A stretch of DNA of 64,000 nucleotides from Halorubrum sp. DM2 (GTDB lineage Archaea > Halobacteriota > Halobacteria > Halobacteriales > Haloferacaceae), in contig NZ_LR594487.1 of the NCBI RefSeq assembly GCF_901686465.1, positions 778,894-842,893 on the forward strand, read 5' to 3'. Positions 9,097 through 19,301 of the stretch are shown one piece after another. The position numbers were made by a program, and so were the translations under genes. The notes under the pieces are model-generated. The model was not told the DNA's origin, did no database searches, and saw nothing but the letters and a program-made list of their open reading frames with translations. Every line of letters begins with the position of its first letter. Position 1 is the stretch's first letter.

Positions 9097-9744
9097 TTAC
9101 TCTCGGGCGACCGTCACCCGACCGCCGGACGCGTCGAGCGCGACGCCGGCCTCGCGGAGCCACGTCGCCGCCCGTCCCTCGCCGTGGATCAGCACCTCCG
9201 CGAGGTCGTCCGGCTCGTCGACGTCGGTCGCGAGCCGGTGGGAGTCGACCGCGACGAATGCCGCGCCGACCTCGGCCGCGATCTCGCGGTGGTCGAGGTA
9301 CGACGCGCCGTGGTAGTCCACCCGGAACTCCGGGTGTGAGGCGACGAACGCGTTCGTGCCGCCGCCGCGCCCTGGGGCGACCGCGACATCCGCGTCGCGA
9401 CCGGCCTCGAAGAGGCGGTCGATCGTTTCCGGGGTCGCCAAGGCGAGGTCCGCCATCACGACGGCGACGGGTCCCCCTGACGACTCGGTTCCGTCTTCTC
9501 CGCCCAACCGCGCGTCGAGCGCCGCGTTCACCGCGTCGGTCAGCGGGCGGTCGTCGACGGTGACCGGACGATCGACGTCGACCGCGTCGGTCGCGAGGAC
9601 CCGCGGGTCGCCGCCGGCGGCGACGACGGCGTCTAGCACGTCCTCCAGCATCGCCCGCGCGAACGCGTGTCGCTCATCGGGCGAGAGCACGTCTGAGAGT
9701 CGCGACTTCGGCCGGTCGGTCGAAAAGGGGACGATGACCTCCAT
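9097..9744 (-). CDS. cofC: 2-phospho-L-lactate guanylyltransferase
   Basis: CofC activates 2-phospholactate (or PEP) with GTP for the F420 side chain. The 215-aa nucleotidyltransferase starts at ATG 9744 with [20 protein letters not shown], the phosphate-binding Lys-Ser-Arg segment of the family. It also has [12 protein letters not shown] and [11 protein letters not shown], the usual metal and guanine motifs. The gap to the cetZ1 stop is 17 nt, so it is probably co-transcribed from the cetZ1 promoter. Confidence 0.92.
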   Translation of the reverse strand: MEVIVPFSTDRPKSRLSDVLSPDERHAFARAMLEDVLDAVVAAGGDPRVLATDAVDVDRPVTVDDRPLTDAVNAALDARLGGEDGTESSGGPVAVVMADLALATPETIDRLFEAGRDADVAVAPGRGGGTNAFVASHPEFRVDYHGASYLDHREIAAEVGAAFVAVDSHRLATDVDEPDDLAEVLIHGEGRAATWLREAGVALDASGGRVTVARE

Positions 9745-9761
9745 CGCGAGCGACGGGGCCC

Positions 9762-10940
9762 TTAGAACAGGGATTCCAGCTCGTCGCTGTCGTCGCTGAC
9801 GAGCTCGTCGAGGTTCTCGTCGCTCTCCTCGCGGATCTCGTCTAAGTTGTCCTGCGCCTCGATGGCGACCTGCTGGAGCTCCTTGATCCGCGGGACGTTC
9901 GTGACGCCCGCGAGCAGGATGACGGTCGCGACGAAGCCAGCGCCGCGGTACGGGTAGTCCCCGCCGCGGACCTCCATCGAGCCGGTCTGCTCTTCGAGCC
10001 ACTTGCGGCCGCGCTCGATACCCTTCCGGTTGAGGTACTCCGGCGGGCCGGCGAGCACGAGCAGCGCGCGCTCCGCGCCCTCGATCTCACAGGGGAGCGT
10101 GAGCCGCCCCAGCGCCGCCTTGCGCACGAGGCTGGTGATCCGGTTCGTGGTGTGGGCGCTGTCCAGCTCCTCGTCGTTGCCGTCGTCGCGGAGCCGCGAG
10201 AGCAGCCCGCCCGAGGAGCGCTCCTCGACCTCCTCCTCGGCGTAGCCGACCGTGGAGACGCCGCCGCCGGAGAGGGTGTTGATGATCTCCGAGGAGTCGA
10301 CGACGCTCTCGGCGACCTCCTGACCCTGCTGGATCTCGCCCGCGCCGAACAGGATGCCGAACCGCCGGACGATCTCCTCGTTGATCTCCTCGTAGCCGCC
10401 CTGAACGGACTCGCCCGTCTTCCGCCAGGCGTCGTTGTCGAACACCATCAGGTTGTCCACCTCGCGGACGAACGTCTGGAACGAGCGGGCCGCGTTGAGG
10501 GTGTAGATACCCCCCTCGTCGCTGCCCGGCAGGATGCCCAGCCCGTACACCGGTTCGGTGTAGATCCGCTTGAGGTGTTTCGCCAGCACCGGCGCGCCGC
10601 CGGAGCCGGTCCCGCCGCCGAGCCCGGCGACGACGAGGAACGCGTCGACCTCGTGGACGGGGATCGAGTCGATCGCGCCCTGGACCTCGTCGATGTCCTC
10701 CTCCGCGATCTCCGCGCCCAGTTCGTTGTCCGCGCCCACGCCGTGGCCCTTCACCCGGGACTGGCCGATGAGGACGCGCTGGTCCTCGGCGATGTGTTCC
10801 AGCCCCATGAGGTCCGCCTTCGCCGTGTTGACGGCCGCCGCGGCCCGAACTATCTCGGAGCCGGTCCGCTTGTCGTACTCCAAGAACTTGTCGACAACTT
10901 TGCCCCCCGCCTGTCCGAATCCGATCATTGCGAGTTTCAT
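9762..10940 (-). CDS. cetZ1: Tubulin-like cytoskeletal protein CetZ1
   Basis: CetZ proteins are FtsZ/tubulin-superfamily GTPases that control cell shape in haloarchaea. The protein (392 aa) begins [19 protein letters not shown] and carries the tubulin signature [10 protein letters not shown]. The T7-like region, the conserved segment [12 protein letters not shown] and an acidic C-terminal tail ending DELESLF match CetZ1 rather than FtsZ. The start is ATG 10940; upstream in-frame codons are not conserved. A TATA element 44-50 nt upstream implies a leader of about 20 nt. It heads an operon with F420 genes, a conserved but functionally unexplained pairing. Confidence 0.95.
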   Translation of the reverse strand: MKLAMIGFGQAGGKVVDKFLEYDKRTGSEIVRAAAAVNTAKADLMGLEHIAEDQRVLIGQSRVKGHGVGADNELGAEIAEEDIDEVQGAIDSIPVHEVDAFLVVAGLGGGTGSGGAPVLAKHLKRIYTEPVYGLGILPGSDEGGIYTLNAARSFQTFVREVDNLMVFDNDAWRKTGESVQGGYEEINEEIVRRFGILFGAGEIQQGQEVAESVVDSSEIINTLSGGGVSTVGYAEEEVEERSSGGLLSRLRDDGNDEELDSAHTTNRITSLVRKAALGRLTLPCEIEGAERALLVLAGPPEYLNRKGIERGRKWLEEQTGSMEVRGGDYPYRGAGFVATVILLAGVTNVPRIKELQQVAIEAQDNLDEIREESDENLDELVSDDSDELESLF

Positions 10941-10983
10941 CGTGTGCTCCCTCCGCGTTTGACGTGAACAGAACGTGATCTCG

Positions 10984-10990
10984 TATATAA
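10984..10990 (-). promoter_or_regulatory. TATA box upstream of cetZ1
   Basis: Reverse-strand TTATATA lies 44-50 nt before the cetZ1 ATG. This spacing leaves a roughly 20-nt leader, unlike the leaderless promoters elsewhere in the window. Confidence 0.6.
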
Positions 10991-11067
10991 GCCTTCGGTT
11001 GCCGTTACCAGTCGTGAGATTCGAGCGGTTGACACGTTCGCCGCGCCTCCCGCCGCAGTCGCCGCGG

Positions 11068-11964
11068 TCATCGGATCCCCAAGTGCTCACCGAGCGTCGT
11101 CAGTTCGGCCGCGTCGACGCCGAACGCCGCGACGTCGTTGTCGGCGGTCGTGTTGTCGAACTTTAGCGACCGGTACTGGTCCGGTCCCATCGGGAAGCCG
11201 GGGACCGCGCCCAGCACGGAGAGACCGATCTTCGCGAGCGGCATGGGCAGCGGGAGGATGGTGATCCCCTTCTTTTCGGCCTCGTAGACCAGATCCGTCA
11301 CCTGCCGGAGCGTGAGTACCTCCGGGCCGCCGATCTCGTAGGTTTCGCCGGCGTGTTCCTCGTCGGCCACCGCGGCCGCGATCATCGGCACCAGATCCTC
11401 GACGTGAATTGGCTGGAACCGGGTCTTGCCGCCGCCGGGGAGCGGGTACAGCGGGACGCCCGGCGCGAACATCCCCTTCAACCGCTTGGTGAACGAGACG
11501 AACTCGCCGCCCTCGCCGAAGACGACCGACGGACGGAAGATCGTCCAGTCGAGGTCGCTCTCGCGGACGATCCCCTCCGCCGCGCCCTTCGAGCGGATGT
11601 AGGCGGTGTCGCCGTTCGGGTCCGCGCCGAGCGCGCTCAGCTGGACGAACCGCTCGACGCCGCCGTCCGCGGCCGCGCGGACGAGGTTCTCGGTCCCGCC
11701 GCGGTGGATCCGGTCGTGCATGCGGTTGCCGCCCTCCGGTTCGAACAGCGGCGAGAGCGCGACCAGGTTCACGACCGCGCCGTGGCCGTCGACGGCCGAC
11801 TCGATGGAGTCGTAGTCGGTCACGTCCCCGCTGACGCCCGTCACTCCCTCCGGCGTCTCTTCGGGCGAGCGGGAGAGCGCGGTCACCGCGTGGCCGTCCT
11901 CGGCGAGCGCGCGACAGAGATACGATCCGATAAATCCGGTCCCGCCGGCTACCAACACTTTCAT
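11068..11964 (-). CDS. NDUFA9-like NAD(P)-binding protein (extended SDR)
   Basis: Atypical extended SDR of the complex I NDUFA9 type, 298 aa. The N-terminus MKVLVAGGTGFIGSYL is the nucleotide-binding Gly-rich motif. The usual catalytic YxxxK is replaced by YIRSKGAAE, as in this subgroup. FRPSVVFGEGGEF and the C-terminal GGPEVLTLRQV support the family. In archaea these proteins are single soluble enzymes of unclear role, possibly lipid or quinone related. It stands upstream of cetZ1 but with its own spacer. Confidence 0.82.
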   Translation of the reverse strand: MKVLVAGGTGFIGSYLCRALAEDGHAVTALSRSPEETPEGVTGVSGDVTDYDSIESAVDGHGAVVNLVALSPLFEPEGGNRMHDRIHRGGTENLVRAAADGGVERFVQLSALGADPNGDTAYIRSKGAAEGIVRESDLDWTIFRPSVVFGEGGEFVSFTKRLKGMFAPGVPLYPLPGGGKTRFQPIHVEDLVPMIAAAVADEEHAGETYEIGGPEVLTLRQVTDLVYEAEKKGITILPLPMPLAKIGLSVLGAVPGFPMGPDQYRSLKFDNTTADNDVAAFGVDAAELTTLGEHLGIR

Positions 11965-12034
11965 ACAATCCGCATCGCGTGGAAGGCCCGTAAACCTACC
12001 GCGCCGTCAGACGCTCCGGCGACGGTGCGGTCGG

Positions 12035-12904
12035 TCACTCCTCGTCGGTCTCGGGCGTCGGGACCGTCAACACCGGGACGGCGGCAGTCCGTAAGGTGCG
12101 CTCGGCGACGCTCCCCAGTAGGTACCGGCTCACGCCGGTCCGGCCGTGGGTCCCCATCGCCACGAGGTCGACGCCGTGGTCCTCGACGTACGCGCGGATC
12201 CCGCGCGGGGCCGAGGGGGCGACCTCGACGGAGCCGACCGCCGCGACGCCGGCCGCCTCGACCCGCTCGACGCCCGCGGCGACCTCGTCGTCGGCGTACT
12301 CGGAGAGGACGTCCGCGTCGACGTAGTCGCCGACGCCGATCCCGCCCGTGGCGACGACCGAGAGGACGTGGATCGTCGCGCCCGCACGCTCCGCGATCGG
12401 GATCGCCCGGTCGAGCGCGGCGGTCGCCGCCGGGCTGCCGTCGGTCGGGACCACCACGTCCTCGTACGGGTACGTTGTCTCATCGTCGTCCGGGCGGAGG
12501 GCCAACACCGGCACCGAGGACTGCCGGACGACGCGCTCGGTCGTGCTACCGACGAGGCGCTCGACGCCCTGGCGGCCGCGCGTCGACACGGCGACGAGGT
12601 CGGCGTCGACCTCCGCGGCGTACGCGGCGACCGTCTCCGGAACGCCGCCCTGCCGGACCGCCGTCTCCGCGTCGACGCCGCGGTCGGCGGCGCGGGCGGC
12701 CGCGTCCGTGACGATCGACTCGCCCTCGCGTTCGAGCACGTCCACCACGTCGCCGCCGATCCGCGTCACGCTGTCGCGGGTCGTGTCCGCCACGTGGAGG
12801 AGGTGGACCGTCGCGCCGTGGTCGGCGGCGACGGCGAGGACGTGGTCGAGGGCCGCCGCGGCCGCGTCGCTGCCGTCGGTGGGGACGCAGATCCGGTCGA
12901 GCAT
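12035..12904 (-). CDS. Tandem universal stress protein (two UspA domains)
   Basis: 289 aa with two complete USP domains: about residues 1-140 starting [15 protein letters not shown], and 148-285 starting [14 protein letters not shown]. Both contain the ATP-binding G2xG9xG(S/T) motif (STRGRQG...GSTTE and GTHGRTG...GSVAE). Cytoplasmic nucleotide-binding stress proteins of this type are common in haloarchaea and their specific role is rarely known. The start ATG at 12904 is the first possible and fits the domain start. Confidence 0.92.
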   Translation of the reverse strand: MLDRICVPTDGSDAAAAALDHVLAVAADHGATVHLLHVADTTRDSVTRIGGDVVDVLEREGESIVTDAAARAADRGVDAETAVRQGGVPETVAAYAAEVDADLVAVSTRGRQGVERLVGSTTERVVRQSSVPVLALRPDDDETTYPYEDVVVPTDGSPAATAALDRAIPIAERAGATIHVLSVVATGGIGVGDYVDADVLSEYADDEVAAGVERVEAAGVAAVGSVEVAPSAPRGIRAYVEDHGVDLVAMGTHGRTGVSRYLLGSVAERTLRTAAVPVLTVPTPETDEE

Positions 12905-13008
12905 GGGTCATCGGTCACGGTCGCGGGTGAAAAACGCTCGCGTCGTCGGCGTCGACCGGGCGGGGTCGGCCGGGAGGAATCGGCGGCGGCCGCGACGGAG
13001 TCCGAGCG

Positions 13009-14379
13009 TTACTCGGTCGCGTCGGCGGGGCCGTCGTCCGGGTGCGTGCCGTCGTCGGCCGCGTCGGCCCCCTCGCGCCGCGTGACGCGCACCGTCGAGA
13101 TGCGCGCGCCGTCGACCGCGGTGACCTCGAAGGCGAACGCGTCCGTCTCGGCGACGTCGCCGACCTCCGGCGAGCGACCGATCCTGTCGAGGACGAACCC
13201 GCCGAGCGTCTCGTAGCCGTCGCCGTCGAGATCGGTGCCGAGCGCGTCGTTGACGGCGGTGAGCGGGACGGAGCCGTCGGCCTCGTGGGTGCGCTCGGCG
13301 GTCCGGCGGATGGTGTGGTTGCGCTCGGGAGTGTCGAACTCGTCGCGGAGGTCGCCGACGAGCGCCTCGGCGACGTCCTCGACGGTCGCGATCCCTTCGA
13401 ACGCGCCCCACTCGTCGATGACTGCCGCCATCTGTCGGCGCTCGTCGCGGAACTGGACGAGGAGATCGCTCGCGCTCGTCGTCTCCGGGACGACGAGTAT
13501 CTCCCGGGCGAGGTCGCTCGCGGTGGCGTCGTCGTCGCCCTCCTCGGTCGCGCGCAGCACGTCTTTCACGTCCACGAAGCCGACGACGCGGTCGGCGTCG
13601 TCGCGGGCGACGACCGGGTAGCGGGTGTGGCCGGCGTCGAGGACCGTCGCGCGGACCGCCGCCAGCGACGCGTCCGCGGACAGCGAGACCACGTCGGGCC
13701 GGGGGACCATCAGCTCGCGGGCCGCGGTGTCGTCGAGCTCGAAGACCCCCTCGATCATCGCGACCTCGGACTCGTCGACGTGACCCGCATCGCCGGCGCG
13801 GGCCAGCACGCGGCGGATCTCGCGCTCTTCGAGCGTCTCGTCGCTCTCGGAGGCCGGCGGGACGCCGATCAGGCTCGTGAAGGCGTTCGCGGTCCCGTTG
13901 AACACCGCGATGCCGGGCGCGAAGATCAGGTACGAGACCCGCATCGGCGGCGCGAGCAACAGCGAGATCCGCTCCGCCTGCGCGATGGCGATGGTCTTCG
14001 GCGCGAGCTCGCCGAAGACGACGTGGAGGAACGTGATGAACGAGAAGCCGACCGCGAACGCGACGAGATGGACGAGATTCTCGGGGAGCAGCGGCCCGAG
14101 GACCGGTTCGAGCAGCGCCGCGACCGCGGGCTCGCCGATCCACCCCAGTCCGAGCGACGCGAGCGTGATCCCGAGCTGCGTCGCCGCGAGGTAGTCGTCG
14201 AGGTTGGTCATCACCTCTTGGAGCGTCTCCGCGCCCGCCTTCCCGTCCTCAACCATCTCCTCGACCGAGGTGGCACGGATCCGGACGAACGCGAACTCGG
14301 AGGCGACGAAGAAGCCGTTGAGGACGACTAACACCAGCGCGGCCGCCACGCGCGACAGCGAGACGGCGATCGCTACCAT
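13009..14379 (-). CDS. CNNM/CorC-family membrane protein with CBS domains
   Basis: 456-aa protein with an N-terminal DUF21 (CNNM) membrane domain of about four hydrophobic segments (roughly residues 1-190). A CBS pair follows ([14 protein letters not shown] and [14 protein letters not shown]), then the C-terminal CorC/HlyC accessory domain ([13 protein letters not shown]). Members are associated with magnesium or cobalt efflux. Start ATG 14379 is chosen because the hydrophobic stretch begins there; an ATG further upstream is out of frame. It ends in an acidic tail. Confidence 0.88.
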   Translation of the reverse strand: MVAIAVSLSRVAAALVLVVLNGFFVASEFAFVRIRATSVEEMVEDGKAGAETLQEVMTNLDDYLAATQLGITLASLGLGWIGEPAVAALLEPVLGPLLPENLVHLVAFAVGFSFITFLHVVFGELAPKTIAIAQAERISLLLAPPMRVSYLIFAPGIAVFNGTANAFTSLIGVPPASESDETLEEREIRRVLARAGDAGHVDESEVAMIEGVFELDDTAARELMVPRPDVVSLSADASLAAVRATVLDAGHTRYPVVARDDADRVVGFVDVKDVLRATEEGDDDATASDLAREILVVPETTSASDLLVQFRDERRQMAAVIDEWGAFEGIATVEDVAEALVGDLRDEFDTPERNHTIRRTAERTHEADGSVPLTAVNDALGTDLDGDGYETLGGFVLDRIGRSPEVGDVAETDAFAFEVTAVDGARISTVRVTRREGADAADDGTHPDDGPADATE

Positions 14380-14547
14380 TCGGTCCCTCCGGGCGCGCGA
14401 GCGATTGGCGGATCGACTGTCATGGCGGGCGTTCGCGGAGCGGTCACTAAAAAGGGCTGCCGAGCGCGGGTCGCGCGTTCGGATCGCGCGCGGTCCGACG
14501 CCGCCGCGACCCGGGCCGTTTATTCCTCGCCGCGGCGGAACGCCACC

Positions 14548-15141
14548 ATGCTGATCACGCTGGAGGGGCTCGACGGCAGCGGCAAGACGACGGTCTGGGA
14601 GGCGCTCCACGACGTGTACCCCGACGCGACGTTCACCTGCGAACCGACGGACAGCTGGTACGGCGACGCGGTGGCGCAGTCGATGGCGGACGTCGACGCC
14701 GACCCGCTCGCGGAGCTGTTCTTGTACACCGCCGACCACGCCAACCACCTCTCCGAGACGATACGCCCGGCGCTCGCCGACGGGGATCTAGTGATCTCCG
14801 ACCGCTACTCGGACTCGCGGTTCGCCTACCAGGGGGCGGCGCTCGCGCGCGCCGACGTCGGCATCCAGCGACCGATGGAGTACGTTCAGGGCGTCCACGC
14901 GGCGTTCTCGCGCGAGCCGGACGCGACGGTTTACCTCGATCTCGACCCGGAGACCGCGGCCGAGCGCGCCGGCCGGACGGACAAGTTCGAGCGGGACGGC
15001 TACCTCGCGGCCGTCGGCGAGAACTACGAGCGCCTGCTGGAGGCCGACCCCGGGCGGTTCCACCGCGTCGACGCGACGCGACCGCCGGAGGACGTCATCG
15101 CGCGGGTGGAGTCGATCGTCGCCGACCTTCTTGAGCGCTGA
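14548..15141 (+). CDS. tmk: Thymidylate kinase
   Basis: dTMP kinase, 197 aa, making dTDP for DNA synthesis. The P-loop [11 protein letters not shown] is at residues 4-14, the DR motif is [17 protein letters not shown], and the lid-like region contains [11 protein letters not shown]. The start is ATG 14548, preceded about 28 nt upstream by TTTATT as a probable TATA element. Divergent from the CNNM gene. All key kinase elements are present. Confidence 0.93.
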   Translation: MLITLEGLDGSGKTTVWEALHDVYPDATFTCEPTDSWYGDAVAQSMADVDADPLAELFLYTADHANHLSETIRPALADGDLVISDRYSDSRFAYQGAALARADVGIQRPMEYVQGVHAAFSREPDATVYLDLDPETAAERAGRTDKFERDGYLAAVGENYERLLEADPGRFHRVDATRPPEDVIARVESIVADLLER

Positions 15142-15160
15142 TTCGGCGAGATCCGCCACG

Positions 15161-15484
15161 TCAGCGCGTGTCCGGCAGTTCGTACTCCTCGGGCGACGGC
15201 ACGTAGAGGTAGTCGATCGCGACGCCCAGCGCGAGCGGGAGCGCGATGAGCAGCGCCAGCAGGATCGTCGAGCTTCCGATATCGATCCCGGTCCCGACGC
15301 CGAGCGCGCCGGTGAACACGAGCGTCGAGACGAGCAACAGCAGGGGGGTCAAGACGATCGTGTACACGACCGAGCCCCACGACGTCGACAGCTGGAGCCG
15401 GAAGAATCGGGTGGCGACCCCGGCGAGGAACGTGTGGAACGCGACCAGAGCGAGGAGGCTGCCGAACCCGAACAGCGCGAGCAT
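15161..15484 (-). CDS. Conserved haloarchaeal small membrane protein
   Basis: 107 aa if started at ATG 15484, which begins MLALFGFGSLLALVAFH; an earlier GTG would add eight residues. Three hydrophobic segments cover most of the chain and the protein ends with an acidic soluble tail (VPSPEEYELPDT). Convergent with tmk. I do not recognise a named family. The membrane pattern and codon bias make it a real gene; function unknown. Confidence 0.65.
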   Translation of the reverse strand: MLALFGFGSLLALVAFHTFLAGVATRFFRLQLSTSWGSVVYTIVLTPLLLLVSTLVFTGALGVGTGIDIGSSTILLALLIALPLALGVAIDYLYVPSPEEYELPDTR

Positions 15485-15542
15485 GGGCGTCGTACGGGCC
15501 GCCGACACTTCCCCCTATCGACCACGGAGGAGTCGGGTCGCG

Positions 15543-16073
15543 TCAGACCGCGCCGTCGTTCCCGTGCCGTCGCGCGGCCGAGAGCAACTCCGAGACCGGC
15601 CCCGTGTACTCGTAGCCGGGGATCACGCCCTGGACGTACGTCCCCTCGACGAAGTCGATCAGCGCGCCCGCGTCGTCGACGCCGCGCCGCTCGTTGCCGT
15701 CCGTGAGCGCGTAGGTGACCGCGATCTCGTCGCCGTCGGTCTCGACGACGGGGTCGAACTCGCGCTCGCGGCGAGTGACGCCGCCGACGTCGACGACGCG
15801 GCGCTCGAACGTGTCGGCCCAGCCGTCCTCGACCACGTCGGCGACCTCGTCGGCGGTGACGGCGGCGAGCGTCGGGACGCGGACCGTGACGGAGAGTCGG
15901 ATCCGTCCCTCCTCCGCCGATTCTGCGCGGACGCGCCCGTCGAACGCGGTCGTCGACGAGACCCACGCGTCGCCCTCGCGCTCGAAGGAGCCGTGGTCCG
16001 CGAACGCCCGGCGGAGTCGGTCGGGGAGGTCGTCGGCCGAGTCGGCGTCGCCGTCGTCCTCGGTTTCGGTCAT
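15543..16073 (-). CDS. DUF5813-like protein
   Basis: 176-aa acidic soluble protein starting at ATG 16073 with MTETEDDGDADSADD. It resembles the haloarchaeal DUF5813 family, with a body of repeated beta strands (for example RIRLSVTVRVPTL and DEIAVTYALTDGNE) and a short C-terminal helix. The frame extends much further upstream but those codons are the antisense of the next gene. No catalytic motif seen. Name from memory of the family, so moderately sure. Confidence 0.7.
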   Translation of the reverse strand: MTETEDDGDADSADDLPDRLRRAFADHGSFEREGDAWVSSTTAFDGRVRAESAEEGRIRLSVTVRVPTLAAVTADEVADVVEDGWADTFERRVVDVGGVTRREREFDPVVETDGDEIAVTYALTDGNERRGVDDAGALIDFVEGTYVQGVIPGYEYTGPVSELLSAARRHGNDGAV

Positions 16074-16208
16074 ACCGATCCGGAGGCGACGCGGCCTGAA
16101 AAGCCGCTCGCGTCGTCCGCTCGGAGAGCGGCCGCGACGCGTCGTCGATACGGGCACTCCGGGCCGGTACGTGGGGCCCTTTTGTGCGTCGACCGACGAG
16201 ACGGGGGT

Positions 16209-17537
16209 ATGGCAGACCGGTTTCGCTCGACGGAGGGACTCATCGACGCGCTCGCGGACGCGACGTTCGACCGACCGCCCGCGCTCGTCAGCAACGCGCA
16301 CATCACCGGGCTCGGCGTCGCCCGGGCGCTCGACGCCCACGACGTGCCCGTGATCGCGCTCGACCGCGCGGGCGGCAACGGCGGCGACGCGGGCGGCGAC
16401 GCCGACGGAGGCGCGGCCGGCACCGTCAGCCACGACGGGCTCGCGCCGCCGTCCGACGCGGTCGACTTCGCCGGGGCGGTGACGTACCCGCTCGACGACC
16501 TCGACGGGTTCCGCGAGGACGTGGAGGCGATCGTCGACGCCGCTGGGACCGAGGCGGTCGCGTTCGGCTGTATGGACGAGTGGGCGCTGTCGTACGCGGA
16601 GGCCGACCCCGACGGCGTCCGGCTCCCGTTCGCCGGCAGCGACACGCTCGACGACGTGTTGAACAAGTCGGAGCTGTACGCGACCTGCGAGGCGCTCGGC
16701 GTCCCCTACCCCGAGACGTACCGCCTCGCGGAGACCGACGCGGCCGGCACGCGGGAGGCGGACGCGACCGTCGACGAGGCCGCGGCCGAACTCGGCTTCC
16801 CGCTCGTGGTGAAGCCCGAACTCAAGCGCGACTTCGAGGAGGCGTTCGGTACCAACGTGATCGAGGTCGCTGACCGCGAGGAGTTCGAGGACGTCGTCGC
16901 GGCCGCGAGCGACGCGGGGATCGCGGTAATGGCCCAGAAGCGCGTCGATATCGCGACCGGGAAGGACCACTCGCTGGCCTCCTACGTGCCCCCCTCGGGA
17001 GCCGACGACGCGCTCGCGGTCGTCGGCAACGCCGCGGTGCGGTACCCCCTGAACTTCGGCACCTCCTGTCTCGTCGAGACGGCCGACGAGCCGGCCATCG
17101 AGGAGCGCGCGCTCGCCGTCCTCGACGACGCGGGCTACCACGGGATCAGCGAGGCGGAGTTCGTCTACGACGAGGCCCGCGAGGAGTTCCTGCTGCTCGA
17201 CGTCAACACCCGACCGTGGAAGTGGATCTCGATGCCCGTCGCCGCGGGCGCGAACCTCCCGATGGCGGCGTACGCCGCGGTCACCGACGCGAGCTACGAG
17301 TCCGACGGCGTCGAGCCGACGCGGTGGGTGTACCTCCGCGACTACCTCTCGCTTCTCGCCGGCGACGACGCGTTCTGGGACCAGCTGTCGGCCGCCGACT
17401 GGCGGCGGCTCGTCTCCGGCGCGTTCGAGCGCGAGGGCGACCTGACGACCGGCGTGTACCGGCCCTCCGACCCGGGCCCGGCCGCGAAGCTGTTCGAGAC
17501 GGAGTTCGTCGACCGCGAGTACTACTGCTCCTGTTGA
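16209..17537 (+). CDS. ATP-grasp carboxylate-amine ligase-like protein
   Basis: 442-aa ATP-grasp enzyme. The N-terminal pre-ATP-grasp domain (about 1-130) has a Gly/Asp loop (residues 55-80). The ATP-grasp body follows, with DVLNKSELYATCEALGVPYP, the FPLVVKPELK nucleotide-binding strand and the metal-binding LLLDVNTRPWKW. Members join a carboxylate to an amine or modify surface polymers; the substrate here is unknown. It precedes pyrF by 62 bp on the same strand. Confidence 0.8.
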   Translation: MADRFRSTEGLIDALADATFDRPPALVSNAHITGLGVARALDAHDVPVIALDRAGGNGGDAGGDADGGAAGTVSHDGLAPPSDAVDFAGAVTYPLDDLDGFREDVEAIVDAAGTEAVAFGCMDEWALSYAEADPDGVRLPFAGSDTLDDVLNKSELYATCEALGVPYPETYRLAETDAAGTREADATVDEAAAELGFPLVVKPELKRDFEEAFGTNVIEVADREEFEDVVAAASDAGIAVMAQKRVDIATGKDHSLASYVPPSGADDALAVVGNAAVRYPLNFGTSCLVETADEPAIEERALAVLDDAGYHGISEAEFVYDEAREEFLLLDVNTRPWKWISMPVAAGANLPMAAYAAVTDASYESDGVEPTRWVYLRDYLSLLAGDDAFWDQLSAADWRRLVSGAFEREGDLTTGVYRPSDPGPAAKLFETEFVDREYYCSC

Positions 17538-17599
17538 GGCGGGCGGGGGCGTCGCTCGCGGAACAAAACCGTTAGTGTACCGGCCGACGCAGGGCGCGT

Positions 17600-18430
17600 A
17601 TGGACTTCTTCGAGACGCTCGCGGACCGGATCGGCGCGGTCGACAGCGTCGTCTCGGTCGGGCTCGACCCCGACCCGAGCCGGCTCCCCGAACACGTGGT
17701 CGACGCCGACCTCCCGCGGTGGGCGTTCAACCGCCGGATCATCGACGCGACCCACGAACACGCCGCCTGCTACAAGCCGAACGCCGCCTTCTACGAGGAC
17801 CCCGACGGCTGGCGCGCGCTCCGCGAGACCGCGGCGTACGCCGAGGGGAAGGGCGTCCCCGTCCTGTTGGACGCCAAGCGCGGCGACATCGGCAACACCG
17901 CGCGGCGGTACGCCGAGGCGCTCGACTGGGTCGACGCGGTCACGGTGAACCCGTACCTCGGCCGCGACTCGCTCCAGCCGTTCCTCGACCGCGCGGACAA
18001 GGGCGTGTTTGCGCTCTGTCGCACCTCGAACGCGGGCGGCGCGGACCTCCAGGACCTCGAACTCGCCTCCGGCGAGCCGCTCTACGAGCGCGTCGCCGCG
18101 CTCGCGGACGTGTGGAACGCGAACGACAACGTCGGGCTGGTCGTCGGCGCGACCGCGCCCGAGGAGCTGGAGACGGTCCGCGAGATCGTCCCCGAGATCC
18201 CGTTTCTCGTCCCCGGGGTCGGCGCGCAGGGCGGCGACGCGGAGGCCGCGGTCGAACACGGGCTCGCCTCGCGGCCGGACCTCCCGGTCGACGTGGGGCT
18301 CGTGAACTCCTCGCGCGGGATCATCTTCGCCGGCGAGGAGTCGAGCCGTCCCGACGACGAGGCGACGTACTTCGGCGCTGCGGGCGACGCGGCCAAGCGG
18401 CTCAAAAAGCGGCTGAACCGACACCGGTAG
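17600..18430 (+). CDS. pyrF: Orotidine 5'-phosphate decarboxylase
   Basis: Last step of UMP synthesis. The 276-aa protein belongs to the longer OMP decarboxylase group. The catalytic DxKxxD motif is present as LLDAKRGDIGNTA, substrate strands include VGLDPDPSRLPEH and TVNPYLGRDS, and the phosphate loop region is LVPGVGAQGGD. The start ATG 17600 is immediately before the conserved FFETLADRI helix. A clear assignment. Confidence 0.95.
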   Translation: MDFFETLADRIGAVDSVVSVGLDPDPSRLPEHVVDADLPRWAFNRRIIDATHEHAACYKPNAAFYEDPDGWRALRETAAYAEGKGVPVLLDAKRGDIGNTARRYAEALDWVDAVTVNPYLGRDSLQPFLDRADKGVFALCRTSNAGGADLQDLELASGEPLYERVAALADVWNANDNVGLVVGATAPEELETVREIVPEIPFLVPGVGAQGGDAEAAVEHGLASRPDLPVDVGLVNSSRGIIFAGEESSRPDDEATYFGAAGDAAKRLKKRLNRHR

Positions 18431-18480
18431 GCCGCGCTCGCAGCCGGGCGGAGAGCGACCGCGCTACCCGCGGCCGCCTC

Positions 18481-18621
18481 CTATCCACGTCCGGCGGCGC
18501 AGCCGGCACAGGCGCGGGCCGTCTCGTCCCAGTGGTCGTCGCAGACGGCGCGGCCGCAGCGGTCGCAGGTGCGGGTCGCGGCCGCCGCCTCGCAGACCTG
18601 ACAGAGTCCAGAGAGGCTCAC
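18481..18621 (-). CDS. 46-aa CxxC zinc-finger microprotein
   Basis: A short reverse-strand frame, GTG 18621 to stop 18481, reads as a compact zinc-binding protein. It contains four CxxC-like pairs: CQVCE, CDRCGRAVCDD, then CAGCAAG after a DDHWDE segment. The spacing C-x2-C ... C-x2-C-x4-C ... H ... C-x2-C is like B-box or HIT-type fingers and is very unlikely by chance. It is divergent from trmY with 50 bp between starts. Haloarchaea encode many such tiny zinc-finger proteins. Function unknown; coding nature well supported. Confidence 0.75.
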   Translation of the reverse strand: MSLSGLCQVCEAAAATRTCDRCGRAVCDDHWDETARACAGCAAGRG

Positions 18622-18671
18622 GTCGGCGGTTGGGTCGCACGCCTTATGACGGTCGGGGGCGACGCGGAGAC

Positions 18672-19301
18672 ATGCGCCAGTTCGTCGTCATCGGCCGCGA
18701 CGCGCCGACCGACCCCGACGCGGTCTCGCTGTCCGACATTCCGGGAGCCGGCCGGCTCGACCTGCTCTGTCGGTGCGTGAGCGCCGGCGTCTTCCTCTCG
18801 CACGGCATCCGCGAGTCGGTCCGGGTCCACCTCGTGATCGACGACGCGTTCACGGTCACCTTCGACGCCGACACGCTCCGGCACCTCCACCCGGACGAGC
18901 GCAACGTCGCCGCGCGAGTCCGCGACGCGCTCGCCGCGCAGGACGACGCCATCGGCCACATGCCCGCGGACGTCTCGCCGGGCGTCGAACTCCGCCGGAT
19001 GGGACTCGACGCGACGCTCGACCGACTCGTCGGCGACGGGGAGGGCGACTCCGGCGGCCGCGGTCCCGACGGCACGCTCGTCCAGCTCCACGAGGAGGGT
19101 GACCCACTCGTCGACGCCGCGCCGCCGAGCGACCCCGTGTTCGTCCTCTCGGACCACCACGACTTCGCGGATTCGGAGGCGGAATCGATCGCCGAGCGCG
19201 CCGAGCGCCGGCTGCGCGTCGGGCCCGAACTGCTCCACGCGGACCACACCGTCACCGTCGTCCACAACTGGCTCGACACCGATGGCTACACCAGCTACTG
19301 A
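18672..19301 (+). CDS. trmY: tRNA (pseudouridine54-N1)-methyltransferase TrmY
   Basis: SPOUT-family methyltransferase that makes m1-pseudouridine at position 54 of the archaeal T-loop. The 209-aa protein starts MRQFVVIGRDAPTDPDAV. It has the SAM-binding knot region with FVLSDHHDF and ends with the VVHNWLDTDGYTSY tail. A Gly/Asp-rich loop around residues 120-135 is a haloarchaeal insertion. It overlaps the next gene by 20 bp. Strong family match. Confidence 0.93.
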   Translation: MRQFVVIGRDAPTDPDAVSLSDIPGAGRLDLLCRCVSAGVFLSHGIRESVRVHLVIDDAFTVTFDADTLRHLHPDERNVAARVRDALAAQDDAIGHMPADVSPGVELRRMGLDATLDRLVGDGEGDSGGRGPDGTLVQLHEEGDPLVDAAPPSDPVFVLSDHHDFADSEAESIAERAERRLRVGPELLHADHTVTVVHNWLDTDGYTSY

